Shown in pieces: positions 46,625-58,961 of a stretch of DNA of 64,000 nt (the first letter of the stretch is position 1; the number at the start of each line of letters is the position of its first letter). The translations under genes and the position numbers were made by a program. This stretch comes from Catonia carolina. Its lineage: Eukaryota > Arthropoda > Insecta > Hemiptera > Achilidae. Under the pieces are notes generated by a model that was given only the letters and a program-made list of their open reading frames with translations, ran no database searches and was not told where the DNA came from. The stretch is taken from positions 93,288,748 to 93,352,747 of the forward strand of contig JAQMRL010000002.1 in NCBI GenBank assembly GCA_035578175.1, given 5' to 3'.

Positions 46625-46812
46625 TGTTTTTACTTTCACTTGCCCTAAGTGAATATACATGGAAGAAAAGTATTGTTACAAAGTGGATTTTTTAAAACCG
46701 AGTGTTTAGCAGAAACACACGTGTTCAGGCGCCCTGAACACAAAAACAAGTTTTCAGATTGGACGATTGAAGACAGATTGGAGGAATATTTTTGTTCAGA
46801 AGTTAGATGCTA
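46625..46812 (+). repeat. Interspersed repeat family A, third plus copy
   Basis: It has TTTACTTTCACTTGCCC, GAAAAGTATTGTTACAAAG, AACCGAGTGTTTAGCAGAAA and CACGTGTTCAGGCGCCCTGA, in the order seen at 33215-33530, but more diverged. Confidence 0.6.
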
Positions 46813-47200
46813 CAGTATTTACATGACCCTGTAAATGAGCTTCCTGGTTAAAACCAGATATTTTTACCTCATTGGATAGAAAAGGTTTGTTGCTATGAAT
46901 ATCACTAATCTAATCTAACAAATCAATGATAAGAAACTATGGCTGTCAGTACTTTGTTCTGGAGAAGAAGTCCCGACTGATTTCCCAATAACCACTATAA
47001 TTTCCTAAATTGAGGCCAAACTTATAGTTTTTAACCTTTACGTGCCCTTTCATTTAAGTTTCGTGTCCAGTTTCATCTATGGATATTTTAACATGTGTTA
47101 TAGTCATTCCGATAATAGGGATTAATAAAAGAATTATTAAATTTTTCACGTTAAATTTAAATTAACGTTTTTTATCTCGATAAGTGTTATCCTTTACTCC

Positions 47201-47410
47201 TTAATCCGGTGACATATTTGGTCGCAAGTAATGGTGATGAAGTCTGTTCGTCAATTTGAATAGATTTCTATCCACAGTCAGCTGGACTGCATCATCCGCA
47301 AATGTGGAAACTGTAACTCTACTTTCTTCAGGGATATCATTCATGAGTACATTAGATATAGTAGATTCTAGAACATTTTCGTGAAGTTCACTTGTTCCAA
47401 TTTCTTTCAA
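47201..47410 (-). pseudogene. LINE reverse transcriptase fragment (Jockey-like, FADD box)
   Basis: A 70-codon open piece on the minus strand contains IPEESRVTVSTFADDAVQLT. Spacing and wording fit RT motif 5 of Jockey-clade LINEs (ND[IL]P...TFADDTA), followed by a helical RLHHHY segment. No other RT motif survives next to it. It is a small, old remnant. Confidence 0.6.
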
Positions 47411-48465
47411 CTCTGAAAATTTATCTTCTTGTTTACACTAAATACTCTATTCACTAAGTGAAATGATATCAGATCCACGTATTGGTTTTGTAGAATTGTG
47501 TTTAACCTTTATAATAATCCTCTTTTATCTTTAAATTTTCTTATGAATAGAAATTATGTCATTAAAAAAACACCCATTCTTTTTAATATACTAATTAGTT
47601 TAATCCACAAACTGTATACTATTTTAATATTAAAAGGATGGATTTGAACAAAAATTTACACATATAAAAATACAATTTAGAAAAAGTGTCATAAAAATAT
47701 TATGGTATTATTTCGTTTCTAAATTCTGCGGGTTAGTTTCATGTTTATTTTTGCGTTTTTCTACAAAAGATATTGTGTTGTAAAAACCAACGTGATATTA
47801 CACGGAGATAATTACAGATCTGCATGTGAATATTCTAATATTCGGAGTGCACATTAAAATTTTCATAACAAAAACCACTAGAGTACGCTTTCGGCCTGGT
47901 AAAACACCACACCAAAGTAGTATATAGGGTTTACGTTAAGATAACTAATACTGCAGTACCATAAAAGAAAAATTAAATGCATTTTACGGTATTTTATGTT
48001 TCATCACAATACAAAGTTGTATTTTAATGAAAATATACAAATAAGTTTTAATTTAAAAAATATTTATCTCTTACTTGTTTGTATTTTAGTATGAACAAAT
48101 TTCGGTATTAAATATAAATAAATATTAAAATAATATGTAAAATTTTTATAAAAAATTCAATAACAATATTATTTTCATATTAAAAAAATTGCTACTGATA
48201 ATTTAACACTGCTAAATTAAAAGAGCCAATAAAAAATGTATCGTTCCATTTAGTATTATGTATATGAACATAATTACGTTTTATTTTACTACAGTTTTCT
48301 CAAAAAGTTACTGTTTTGTTTACCTATACCTATTATTAATTCTTACAAATTTTTAACTGCTAAGTTGTACTTATAAGGGAATGCACTTATATTATAAGAG
48401 AAGTAAAAAACACAAGTCTCATGAATATCATTAAATTAAAAAAAATATTTTTATTTTTTAATATA
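47411..48465. other. A/T-rich non-coding DNA
   Basis: No supported feature. Confidence 0.5.
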
Positions 48466-48780
48466 GGCCTACCAACGTGGTTGGTCTAGTCGTAGCCGCC
48501 AGTCAGCTGTTTAAAAGCTGATTTTCGGAGGTGAAAGTTCTGTGATACAAATCCTACGTAGTTCTTGATTGGAATTCTTTTATTTGGATTTGAATTTTAG
48601 ACAGCGGTTCCCGGTGTATTTTGATAGTTGGGTTCAATTAAACATACTCTTTCTCTCTCTCTCCCCCGCTCTCTGTGAAATGTTCGGTCTAAGTCTGTAC
48701 AAGATTACACCTCATTTACGCGTCATACGTATCATATTCATCTCATTAGGTCATGAGGTTGCTCATTGTTCTTAAATTTA
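48466..48780 (+). mobile_element. tRNA-derived SINE, near full length
   Basis: The head has TGGTCTAGTCGTAGCCGCCA (A-box side) and GTGATACAAATCC (B-box side) with CAGCTGTTTAAAAGCTG between. The body continues through GACAGCGGTTCCCGGTGT, a CT-rich tract (48650-48672) and a tail part with AGTCTGTACAAGATTACACC and ATACGTATCATATTCATCTC. I recognise that tail wording from hemipteran SINEs, from memory and not from a search. The 3' end and target duplication were not fixed. Confidence 0.6.
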
Positions 48781-48909
48781 AACAGGTTGTAATGAACACA
48801 CATTAGAGCTTAAAAAAACAATAGATAACTTTTATATCAATAGCAAAATTTATCCATTTATTTATTGTTTTAAAAGTTTGTTTAAATATTTTATAACTAT
48901 TACATTATA

Positions 48910-50229
48910 CAGAGTGATTATAAATGAAATACATTTTCGTTAGCTTACAGAAAATTAATTTTTGAAAAGGTAAGATAATTAAGTTTTTATTGAAAATATT
49001 TACTGTTGTTCAATGTGTGCACCGTTTGTAACACGACAGTTATCAACGCGGTAGTCGAATTCTTCCCACAAACTGTTAAGCATATGACGGTCAACTATGG
49101 CAAGAGCATTTGCGATACGTTGTTTTAGAGAATCGATATATACAGGAAGCGGTGGTACAAAAACTTTGTCTTTTACATAACCCCATAAGAAAAAGTCGCA
49201 GGGCAATAAGTCTGGACTACGAGGTGGCCACGGCGTAAACACAAGTTTTCCTCACTTGCACAGCCGATCCTTCGTCTAGGAAGACGTTCATCAAGATAAT
49301 ATCTGACCTGTAAGTGCCAGTGAGGCGGAGCTCCATCTTGTACATAAATAAAGTTATCACTATCTTTCTGGAGTTGAGGCATTAACCATTCGTTTAACAT
49401 GTTCAGATAAATTACTCCGGTTACTGAAACTTCGTGAAAGAAGAACGGCTCGTAAACCTTTTCACGAGATAATGCGCAAAAGACGTTTACTTTAAGAGAA
49501 TCGCGTGTATGCTGTAAAACTATTTTTGGGTTTTCTGTGTCCCATATTCTAACATTATGTCTATTAACTTTTCCACTAATGTGAAAATTATATTCATCAC
49601 TGAAAATTAGGGGATTAAAGAGTGCGTTGTCATTTTCAACGCAATGTTGCATCTCCAGACAAACATTTTCACGTACGACTTTTTCACTGGTATTTAAACT
49701 TTGTACTAACTGCAATTTATAAGGTGTCATTTTCAAACGTATCCGCAGAATTTTCCACACAGTCGGTTGAGGAATTTGCAATTCTAAACTTGCTGATCTA
49801 GTTGATTTTCCTGGACTTCGTACATAAACATCATTAACACTATCAATTTCTTCTTCTGTAACAAAAGGTCTTCCAGTACTCTTCCTATTACACAGACATC
49901 CACTGTTTTCAAAATGTTTATACCAGTCATAGATTGATTGCCTTGTTGGTGGTGGTTTACCGTATCTTGTTCTGAAATGACGTTGCATAACCGTAACCGA
50001 GTTTGTTTTGGCTAATTCAAGAACACGATAAGCTTTCTCCACCTCAGTAGCGGCCATTTTGCTAGACAGGTCGTTGTTACAGAAGCCAACAACAAAATGC
50101 TAGTAACAGTTGTACCAACATAAACTTTAAAAATTTCTCTACGAACCTATATCATTTACTATATTCATATGCACCAGTTTGATGTTTAAGAAGCTGTCGA
50201 AAGTGTCTATTTCATATATAACCACCCTG
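48910..50229 (-). mobile_element. Tc1/mariner-type transposon, 1.32 kb
   Basis: The left end CAGAGTGATTATAAATGAAA and the inverted right end (CAGGGTGGTTATATATGAAA as reverse complement) form terminal repeats. Both are flanked by TA (48908-48909 and 50230-50231). A single transposase gene on the minus strand fills it. Size, TA target and gene content are those of a near-complete mariner-like element. The TIR arms have several mismatches. Confidence 0.88.
49000..50057 (-). pseudogene. Tc1/mariner transposase, single frameshift
   Basis: The frame from ATG at 50057 encodes an N-terminal helix-turn-helix region (MAATEVEKAYRVLELAKTN; RYGKPPPTRQSIYDWYKHF; a GRP linker; then a second helical part with QIPQPTVWKILR). 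The catalytic domain follows: first Asp in IFSDEYNFHISG, second Asp in YVQDGAPPH. Near 49250 one base is missing. The C-terminal part, with the third acidic residue in WPPRSPDLLPCDFFLWG, continues in the next frame (49242-49000). Counting across the break gives about 41 residues between the second and third Asp, so a DD41D type is likely. Apart from that one base no stop interrupts the gene, so it is a recently inactivated copy. Confidence 0.85.
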
Positions 50230-50402
50230 TACAGTGCTACATCGTTTATCCGGACAAATTGAATCCGGAAGGTTAAAAAATCCAAATAATTTAGAAAAAT
50301 AGGTAACCGATAACAGGAAATGTAATGGATAAACTTACCACTTATTTACAATCTTTTGGACCGAAATACATTACAATTTTTATTTTTTTTTTATTTATAA
50401 AG

Positions 50403-50432
50403 GTCGCATCAACTTCTAATGGTTATTAGCGA
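50403..50432 (-). other. LINE 3' stem-loop
   Basis: GTCGC (50403-50407) and GCGAC (50428-50432) form the stem. The intervening ATCAACTTCTAATGGTTATTA is close to the SINE loop at 1506-1523. It lies just before the A-rich tail, where the LINE reverse transcriptase would bind. Confidence 0.7.
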
Positions 50433-50515
50433 CCACAATAGGAGTTATAAGTACTAATAACAGTAAAAACAATAATTTCATAAATTAAAATATTAAAAGT
50501 AAAAATTAGTAGGCT

Positions 50516-53500
50516 TCAGATTTTGTCTTCAACAGCGATATAGCGTAAAAATTTCAAAATTTTGTAACAACTGTCTTTACACCTAACATTGTTTTGAAAA
50601 GTTTCAGAAATACCAAAAAGTGTACGGGTGCCTTGAAGTTTTGTAAATTCTGAAACTATATGCGAAACCGTTGCTTTTTCGTCGCAGAAAGGGCACACTG
50701 TCGGCGTAGATTTTGTAAGCAGGTGTTGGTGTGATATATATGAGTGCCCAATTCGCAATCGGCAGATGACCACCTGTTCCCTGCGATTATGAAACTCGGG
50801 TAGAGGAAATTCTCCTAAAGTTTTTCGTACCATATGGAGTTTCGAAGGTGCCATCTCGGTCCACCTATAGTTCCAGAAATCAAATAGTTTTCTGTTGACG
50901 TGTGCCTTTAGGTCAGAATGAGAGACCCGATGGAAATGTTCGTGTAAGTGAACAGCACTCTTGGCCGCAAGATCGGCTTTTTCGTTGCCTGGAATCCCTA
51001 CATGAGACGGAATCCAGGTAAACACTATTTAAAAATTGTGTGCAATCAAATCAGAAATTAGCTCTTGGATTTCTTGAATTATTGGTACATGACACTGGAC
51101 ATTTCCCATTGCTTGCAGACCAGACAATGAATCGGTGAAAATAACATATTTAGAAGGAGTTAAATGTTTAAATTTTTCGAGAGTACAGAGTATCGCATAC
51201 ACTTCGCAGAAGAAAGACGAACATACACCATTAAGTTTAACTTGTACAGTCTCGTAGGGAAAGACAACAGCACATGTACATCCTTCTGCCGACCTAGATC
51301 CATCAGTGTATATCATATTATACTGTGAAAATTTATTGCTGAGTTCATTAAAGTAGGTTTTGAAAATATTAGGATGAGTTGATGCCTTACAGAGGGCTGA
51401 AACTGATGTATTAATGTTTGGTGAAACAGATAACCAAGGAGGGATTTTAGAATGCATTCTTGAAAAGACCGGCGGTAGCTTACTTGAAATTTTTGACAAA
51501 GAAACTTTAAGACGTTTCCCAAGAGGCAATGGACACGATGCGTTGGACAGATAAAAACCAGAACAGCTGTTGTGAAATATAGCTTGGTAACAAGGATTGT
51601 CTGGAGCAGCAGAGACATGCAGCGCATAAGCAAACAAAAGTTTCATTCTCCTGATCTCCAACGGGTATTCTCCAGACTCAGCTAGCACGCTTAAAACAGG
51701 ACTTGTAATGAAAGCTCCTAGCGCCATTCGTAAATTCGATGAGTGAATAGAGTTTAAGGTGTCTAAAATATGTTTCCTTGCTGAAGCATAGATGATAGAT
51801 CCATAATCAAGTTTTGCTTGAATTAGTGCTTTGTATGTTGACAAGATAACGTTTTTGTCTGCGCCCCATTTACTAGAAGAGATGGATTTAATAATATTCA
51901 TTCTAGCTTGACATTCCTTTTTGAGATTGAAGATGTGAGTCCTCCAGGAAAGTTTATCGTCAAATAGAAGACCAAGAATTTTCAGTTGACGAACTTGCTG
52001 CAATTCATGTTGTGCAAGATGAAGGTGAATATCTTGTAAGATATTTTTACTTTCTTTTACTTTCTTGAGAAAGTTATGAACCGAGACTTGTTCCCAGAAA
52101 ATTTAAATCCGGATTTTTCTGACCAATTATTCAATTTAGTAAGGGATTCTTGCAGAAGCTCTTGTGTGGTCTTTAAATTTTTCCCCTTACAAAAAAAGGT
52201 GATATCGTCGGCGAAGGCAAAGACTTTTACTGGAGAAGTGACAACGGACATAGCTTCCATTAATAGCTACTAAAAACAACGTTACACTCAAAACTGATCC
52301 CTGAGGTACACCATTTCGTATCGGAACAGCAAAAGAGTGTGAATCTCTAACCTTTACGCGGATGGTTCGATGTTGTAGGAAGTTTGCTACAAAATTTAAT
52401 ATTGGACCAGTGACACCAGCATCACATAAAATTTTGACAGTTCGGTCTTTCCAAACCATATACGCCTTCTCAATGTCCAAACACACAGCAACAAGGTGGT
52501 GGTTTTTCACAAAGGCGTTACACACGTTCGTTTCCATGTAGGTCAGTACATAAAGTGTTGATCGATGTTTACGAAAGCCACTTTGCCAGGGCGAGAAGAA
52601 ATACATTTTGTCGAGATGCCATAAAATTCTGGTGTTAACAACCTTTTCCGTAAGTTTGCACATCATGGAGGTCAAGGCAATGGGACGATAGTTCTCCGCT
52701 TTACTACGATCTTTTTTGGGCTTATGAATAGGGACAACTACCGCTTGTCTCCAGATGGCCGGAAATGACTTTTCCGCAAGGATTTCATTAAAGAGATCAG
52801 TAATGTATGTAATTGCTACTTCCGGAAGATGTTTTAAAAAGAAATTATGCACATTATCAGGACCTGCAGCAGAATATTTTAATTTACACAGGTGTCCTTC
52901 CACTTCTGAAACCTGAATCGGCGTATTAAGGAAGTAATCAGAGGCAGTAGTATTAGACAAGATCCGAGGGATCGTAATGTTTGAAGACAATTTGTGCTGT
53001 AAAAATTCAGGAGTACAATTCCGATCACTAGAACAATTTGCAAAGGACGTAGTAAATATGTTGGCAATTTCTTGTGGGTTAGTTATAATCTGATCGTTAT
53101 GTAACAACGAGCGAGGATAACGAGACATTTTTGGATATCGATTAATTCTTCTAATCTTACTCCATAAGTCAGATATAGTAGCAGAGGAAGAGAGTCCAGA
53201 AATAAAATGAATCCATGATTGTTTTTTGCTCTTTTTAAATATAAAACGTGCTTTAGCCCTTAGTTGTTTAAATATGATGAAGTTAGCGGTCGTAGGGTGG
53301 CGCTTGTAATGAGAAAGAGCTTTCTTAGAATTTTGTAGTGCGATCTTACAATCACTATTCTACCAAGGCACAGAAGGCTTGTTAGATACACCAATAGCTT
53401 TCGGAATTGCACTATCAGCTGCTTCAAGGATTATTGCGTTCAGGCTGGTTACTTTTTCATCGATAGAGAAGCTGTTCGACGGTTGTGAAGAGTTCAAGTA

Positions 53501-54264
53501 GCCGATTCCCAAGGATACCATTTCACGAAAGAGATCTAGATTTGCTAACTGGAACTTCCATTTTCTTACGTAATTTCCGTTGTCAATCGGAGTACATCGG
53601 AACAGGTCGATTATAATCGGAAAATGATCACTGCCGTACAAGTCATCCTCCGTGGACCACTCAAACATGTGAGATATATTAGCAGAGCAAATGGATAAAT
53701 CAATTGAACTAAAAGTTCTAGAAGAGCTATTGAAATGCGTAGGAGCGCCGTTGTTCAAGAGGACAAGTTCAGGATTAGTTAGGAGGTTTTCAATAATTCG
53801 TCCTCGTGAGTTCGTTTCATGGGATCCCCACACAACATTATGACTATTGAAGTCTCCAAGAAAAACAAAAGGTCGTGGAAGTTGTCTCAATAAAGCGTTG
53901 AGGTCGTGTACAGAAAACCCAGTTTGGTTGGGAATATAAAGGTTACAAATAGTAAGAAATCCGCCTGGCAGCATAACAGAGACTGCCGTCACCTCGAGAT
54001 AACTTGTAAGCTTTATTTCTGTAGCAGGGCAGCAATCTGACACGAATATACACCTCCACTTGCGTGGTCTGAAAAATTTCGATTTTTAAAAACTACTGAA
54101 TAATTTGATAAATTGCCATGAAAGGTGTTTTTAAAATTAGTTTCTTGAATGCAGATGACAGAAGGCCTATGCTTACTTACTAGCAACTGCAAAGCTTCTT
54201 TTTGCGACCTAAAACTGTTCATATTCCATTGAAGTATGGAGCAATTACTCGCATTCTCATTCAT
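50516..54264 (-). pseudogene. LINE ORF2: AP endonuclease, reverse transcriptase, RNase H
   Basis: Endonuclease: SILQWNMNSF and CIQETNF (54264-54013), then FLGDFNSHNVVWGS, FSSIDLSI and YGSDHFPI (54043-53360). RT: KPKKDRSKAENYRPIALTS, AVCLDIEKAYMVW and IRNGVPQGSVL (53128-52187), then FAFADDITFFCKG in another frame (52260-52057). Thumb region: LKILGLLFDDKLSWRTHI. RNase H: MIYTDGSRSAEGC, FFCEVYAIL, VIFTDSLSGL (52003-51029) and WIPSHVGIPGNEKADLAAK. A Cys/His CPFCDEKATVSHIV end follows (51025-50516). Lesions: frameshifts at about 54020-54040, 52190-52260 and 52000-52060, a TAG at 53357-53359 in a PWW motif, and a TAA at 51026-51028 before WIPSHVG. ORF2 overlaps the ORF1 stop by 8 bp. Confidence 0.88.
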
Positions 54265-55639
54265 CAGTACTGCAGTCCGATAGAGTTAGGTCAGCCGTAG
54301 ATACACGATCAGGAAATATTCGTTTTTTAAGAGTGCTGAATCGCCGTTTCATATTTCTGTCTAAAAGAGCAGGGTAAGTATCGTCTAACAGTCTCCCAAG
54401 ACCTTGAAGATCGGAAGTATAGTCAGTTACAACGTCCGCAACAGAACGAATGTATTGTGAGTTTTCCAATAGACTTTTAAGTTGTACAAAACCCAGGGGT
54501 TACTCTGTGCCAGAGGAGGACAAGAAATCACGAACTGAGCTAAGTTTTTCATCAATGGTGTTCGTTTTCTCAGATGGGTTATCGGTTTTAGATTTCTTCC
54601 TTTTATCAGGTTTGTGACGGGGAGTCTCTGGAGGAGTAGATACACAAGCCTCCGTTGGATGTTTTATAGATGTTACGGTCTCGGAACCATCAGACGTGGA
54701 CAGCGGGCGTTTTAAGGTTAAAGGAGTTGGATTAGAAGGTGCCTTCAGTTGAGGAAATTCATCATCACAAATATTAGTAACAGCTTCCTTTGGGCCAACA
54801 CTACCATGGGATACAGCTTGAGGAGAAGGAAGTGGAAGGTAAATTTCATTTGTCTCAACATTATCTAATTTATCATCAATACTGTCGTTGTTAGCTTCGT
54901 TTACAACAGTTGAGGGTGGATCAGTTTCTTTGCAGTTTCTTGCGATATGTCCAGCTTGTTTGCATATGAAGCAAGAAACTGAATCGGTTGAGAAATATAA
55001 CCAGTAGCTTGTTTCATCAAAATCGATTTTCATCGAATCTGGGAGATTCTAAATGTCATCAGGATGGATATAAACTTGACGACGGAAGCTAAGGATGTGT
55101 GTGAGCCCTGGTTCAGAGTAGCCCGCGCGAAGCGACGTAATAGACGATCCTACTCGGATGTTTCGATGAAGGAGTACATTTAATAGGACACTATTTGGTA
55201 TTATCGGACAAACATTCGATATTATTACACGTTTGAATTTTGTTAGTAACGGCCTAACTTCAAGTTCTCTATTTCCTATGATAAACGTTGTTCTCTCATC
55301 CGTTAATTTATTGGCTATTTCTCTGCTTGCAAGATACATGCAAACGCGATTTCGTGAGATTCTTGAAACAAACCGAATATTAACAGGGTTAATTACTTTC
55401 CCGACGGTTTGGACATATGCTTTTAGTGGGATCCCTTCTATTTCATCTAGAATAATGGCGTGGTCTTTAGTCGGTACGTATTCTTGTTGTGTGACGTTAG
55501 CGTAACGTTTTGTATTTTTCATGTTGACATTATTTGACATTGTACTTTCGGAATTATTAGTTGAGTTAACTTGGTTCTGTGTGGTACGAGGTGCAGTTAA
55601 ATTGTTGGACATGTTGAACGGCGAGGCACAAGAGTGCAC
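54257..55639 (-). pseudogene. LINE ORF1: RNA-binding Gag-like protein
   Basis: One frame runs from the ATG at 55639 to the TGA at 54257-54259, interrupted only by TAG (about 55040) and TAA (about 54499). The N-terminal part is Asn/Thr-rich. Residues of about 45-196 look like the RRM-type nucleic-acid-binding fold of I-type ORF1 proteins (ILDEIEGIPLKAYVQTVGK; FKRVIISNVCPIIPNSVLL). A CCHC knuckle, CFICKQAGHIARNC, follows after the first stop, then a Pro/Ser/Lys-rich region and a C-terminal helical part. Normally it coats LINE RNA. Two nonsense codons in an otherwise intact frame indicate moderate age. Confidence 0.8.
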
Positions 55640-55981
55640 TCAACCCAGTCCCAAATATAGTTGTTATTGATAACTGTCGTTCTGAATTCAACTCAAAAAG
55701 AACCACCAATCACCGTACGAATGTGACTCGCGATTTCAGGTCATGATAAATAATTTAAAAATTATTTACCATACACAGAAAAATTATAAATGTTTAATAC
55801 AAACTATTTACCTGTGCAGTTACATAGTCCGATTATATGACTGTTTTTAACATTTAAACAAATAAAAGAATTGAATAAACAAAAAGAAACACGAGACGTA
55901 AACAAACACAACTCACTTATCAAACGTTGCATTATAATTTTGCAATTACAATGTTTTGTAATTTTTTTTCATTACAATTTT

Positions 55982-56464
55982 GCAGAGAAGTTTACAAATG
56001 TTTAGTTTTTTTGCCAAGAAATAATAAATATACTTATTTTTAAATATACTTATAATTATTAAATATACTTTCTTTGCTTTACTTTCCAATTTAAAGCATT
56101 TAAAGTAGCACAATCACGCAATTGTTTCAGCATCATAAATTTAGCCAGTGTTGTGTCGGGTTGCTGGTCCGAGTAGCTTACTTCATAATGTTGTCCAGCA
56201 ATGACTCAGGAAGGATATACAGTACAATAGTTGGACACGTAGCTGAGCGCTCGGCATCTGCTGTACTACTCTACAGTATAACACTGACTCTCCCAAAACA
56301 ATGTACGTAATAGGCTACTTATTGTACGCTTCATAATCATTAATGTAGTTAAAAATAACGAACAACGTACGTTTGTTGACACAATTCTATCAATAATAAC
56401 CAAATATGTTTACAAAACGATATGATGTTTTCAGAGCCCACTGACATCCTTTCATTCCGTCGAC
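55982..56464. other. Non-coding DNA
   Basis: A G/C-richer block at about 56110-56310 (GGACACGTAGCTGAGCGCTC; ACTGACTCTCCCAAAACAAT) may be a repeat. A similar CTGACTCTCCCAAACAAT occurs near 32318. The class is unknown. Confidence 0.4.
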
Positions 56465-57100
56465 CATAACCACTACTGTCCGTCTGTAACTTGATTGCAT
56501 CCCGCAGAGAGAAACAAAATGCGGTTTGTAAACCATTTCAGAAAACATACATATAACTTATTTTAAGTAGTAACTGAAACTTGTCTGATATGACGTATTT
56601 TTATAAAGCAAAAAATTCCGCATGTTTTTGTTCTATAAAATTATTTTGAAATACACACGCTTAATGAGCTAATGTCAAATGTAGTACAAGTTTTTTTTTT
56701 AAAGAAAAGACCGTATTTTTTCAAAATACGTCGTCATTGTTCTACAACTACTTCACGGATTAACACAATATATATGTGGCATGTTTGTTCTGTGATAATT
56801 ATGAAAAACGAAAATGCAATAAAATTTAACAGAAATTTAATACTTTTTAAGTTACAAGGATAGTTTTTTCTACAACAACAAAACTTTTACTACATTATAC
56901 AAGATCTCATTAAACTTGTTTTTCGAAATAATTTTATAGAACAAAAACATGCGAAATACTTTGTGTTATAAAAATACGTCATTTCCGACAAGTTTTAGTT
57001 AAAACAAATTCGAAATGTTTTCTGAAATGGTTTTACAATCCGCGTACTGCTCCTCTCTGCTGGAGGCCATCAAGTTATAGACAGACAGTACAAGGTCATG
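56465..57100. mobile_element. Large fold-back element: inverted arms of about 230 bp
   Basis: The left arm (56465 to about 56700) and right arm (about 56879 to 57100) are inverted copies. Both hold, in mirrored order, the ACTGTC-GTCT-TAACTTGATG block, GCAGAGAG, AACCATTTCAGAAAACAT, GACGTATTTTTATAA, GCATGTTTTTGTTCTATAAA and TTAATGAG. Identity looks like 75-85 percent with small gaps. The spacer of about 180 bp is A/T-rich. A read-through transcript would form a long imperfect double strand. No ORF, TIR family or target duplication is recognised. Confidence 0.75.
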
Positions 57101-58957
57101 CACACAGCTAGTATTTTCTCTACCGTAACTTGAGTGCGATCTTTAGTTCAAAGCATTAACACAGTGCCCTAACAGTACACTTTGATAAGTGTGAAATATG
57201 CTGTTCGGGTTATTCAATGCTTTTAGATACCAGTGTTGTTCAAATATTGTATGTGGGATATCATGGTTTTATGTAGTACTAATTTTTTCCCGTTCCAGAT
57301 CTTTCTGAAAAATCTGGACATTCGGGTAAATGGTTTTTGTTTTATTAAATTAAGGCACACATTAAGGCTAAAAATATAGTACTTTTTGATATGAATTACA
57401 CCACTAGATAAAGATCAACCATGAGTAGTTTCATTGTGAACTGTTGAATTTATTACTTTCTGCCGATTGTGTATATTAAAATTTTGAAAAAGTAATTTAA
57501 GTAACATGTCATAAACTATTATAACCAAGTTCTGTCATACTTTCTCATACAATATCTAACATCTAGGTATTAACGTTTGAGTACAAAAACGGACAACTTT
57601 ACAAGACATACGACAGTGTAGTCTACATAAATCATTATAATAATTATTTTCAGAAAAATATTTATCATACATCTTCTTCGAAAATAAGTTATATGCCTAC
57701 ATAAAAAGCGAAAGGTTTGAGATTTTTTTTTAAATTATTTTATTTTACAAATGTAGTAATACGAGAACCAGTAACACTGTTCATATTGTGTTTTGATTAA
57801 AAAAAGAGAAACAAATGGCGTTAATGTCTTGGAGGACACTACCCAGTTATAGTGCTCCAAATAATTTAAAATATTACGTTAAATTTTATTTTTATATTAA
57901 ATTTGTAACTACTGTTAGAGTTTTGTTGATGTATCATGTCTTACTACAACGGCGATTTAGTCATTTTTGTGTGATTCTTGGTAATTTAGAAGCAAAATAA
58001 TATTAAATTAATTATTAATAATATTTAATTTAATATATATAATATGTAATAAATATTTTCTGATGCAAAAGTCTTAATTTTTTCACAAGAAAAATGAATA
58101 GATAAGTTTACATGAAAATTTGTAAAAACGATGATTTGAAAGAAATTTTCAATAAAAATTTCTAAAAATTGAATGGTGCTCTCTATGCATGTCCTTCATG
58201 TCATATCATTTATTCTTTCACGTTCTAGACATATTTTCACCGGTTGTCTATTTTGTAACAATTGTGAATCTCACAAATAAAATTTAAAAGATTAATATAT
58301 AAAATATTTGTTTTAATTATTTAAGAGTAGGCATTTTTATAAAACAGCACCACATTAGTAACTTTTTACAATTTAAAATTGTAAAATGTAATTTAAAAAT
58401 AATTTATATCTCTATTATTAGTTGTTGTTGAGATATACTGTCAACATTATTTATAAATTATTGGAATGAATAGGAAATAGATTAGACAAAACGTCAATCA
58501 AGAAAGAAATGGTAAAGTAAGTTCCAGTAGACAGAGACTGCTTATATGTAGGAATGATACAATTTATTTTTAAAATGCACTTTACTTTTTAGTGCATCGT
58601 GATCAATAATTTATATTTTATTTTCATTCTTGTTGTCTAGGATATTTCAACCTCAATAATCAATTCGTCTGATACTTTTCAAAAGAACAATTCCGCACAG
58701 ATAACTAAAGAGAAAAGAATTGCTTATTTATTTATATTTTAGAACTGTAAAAATTTATTAACCCGCAGTACAGAAGACGTATCTTTCAGAATTCAACAAA
58801 GGAAATTAATCTAAACTATGATGTATGGAATAATTCATGTGAATAATAGTATTATTTCTATTTCAGTGTACCTCAATTTTCTTTCTTGTATCGCGACCAG
58901 ACAAACTCTGAATAATATTCTTTTAATCATTCTACAAAGGTACTCAGCTAAAGCTTA
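57101..58957. other. A/T-rich non-coding DNA
   Basis: No supported feature in about 1.85 kb. Confidence 0.5.
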
Positions 58958-58961
58958 TGGT

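Larger units (their letters stand above)
50381..55969 (-). mobile_element. Full-length, inactive I/Jockey-type LINE with RNase H
   Basis: In sense order: about 330 bp of 5' UTR, ORF1 (55639-54257), ORF2 (54264-50516: endonuclease, RT, RNase H), and a short 3' UTR ending in the hairpin GTCGC...GCGAC (50403-50432) and an A-rich tail (plus-strand T-run 50382-50392). The 12-bp CATTACAATTTT directly outside the tail (50369-50380) recurs at 55970-55981 and is a plausible target duplication, although the area is A/T-rich. RNase H plus a two-ORF layout with CCHC in ORF1 fits the I group (I/Nimb-like) better than Jockey proper. Several stops and frameshifts make it immobile. Confidence 0.85.
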
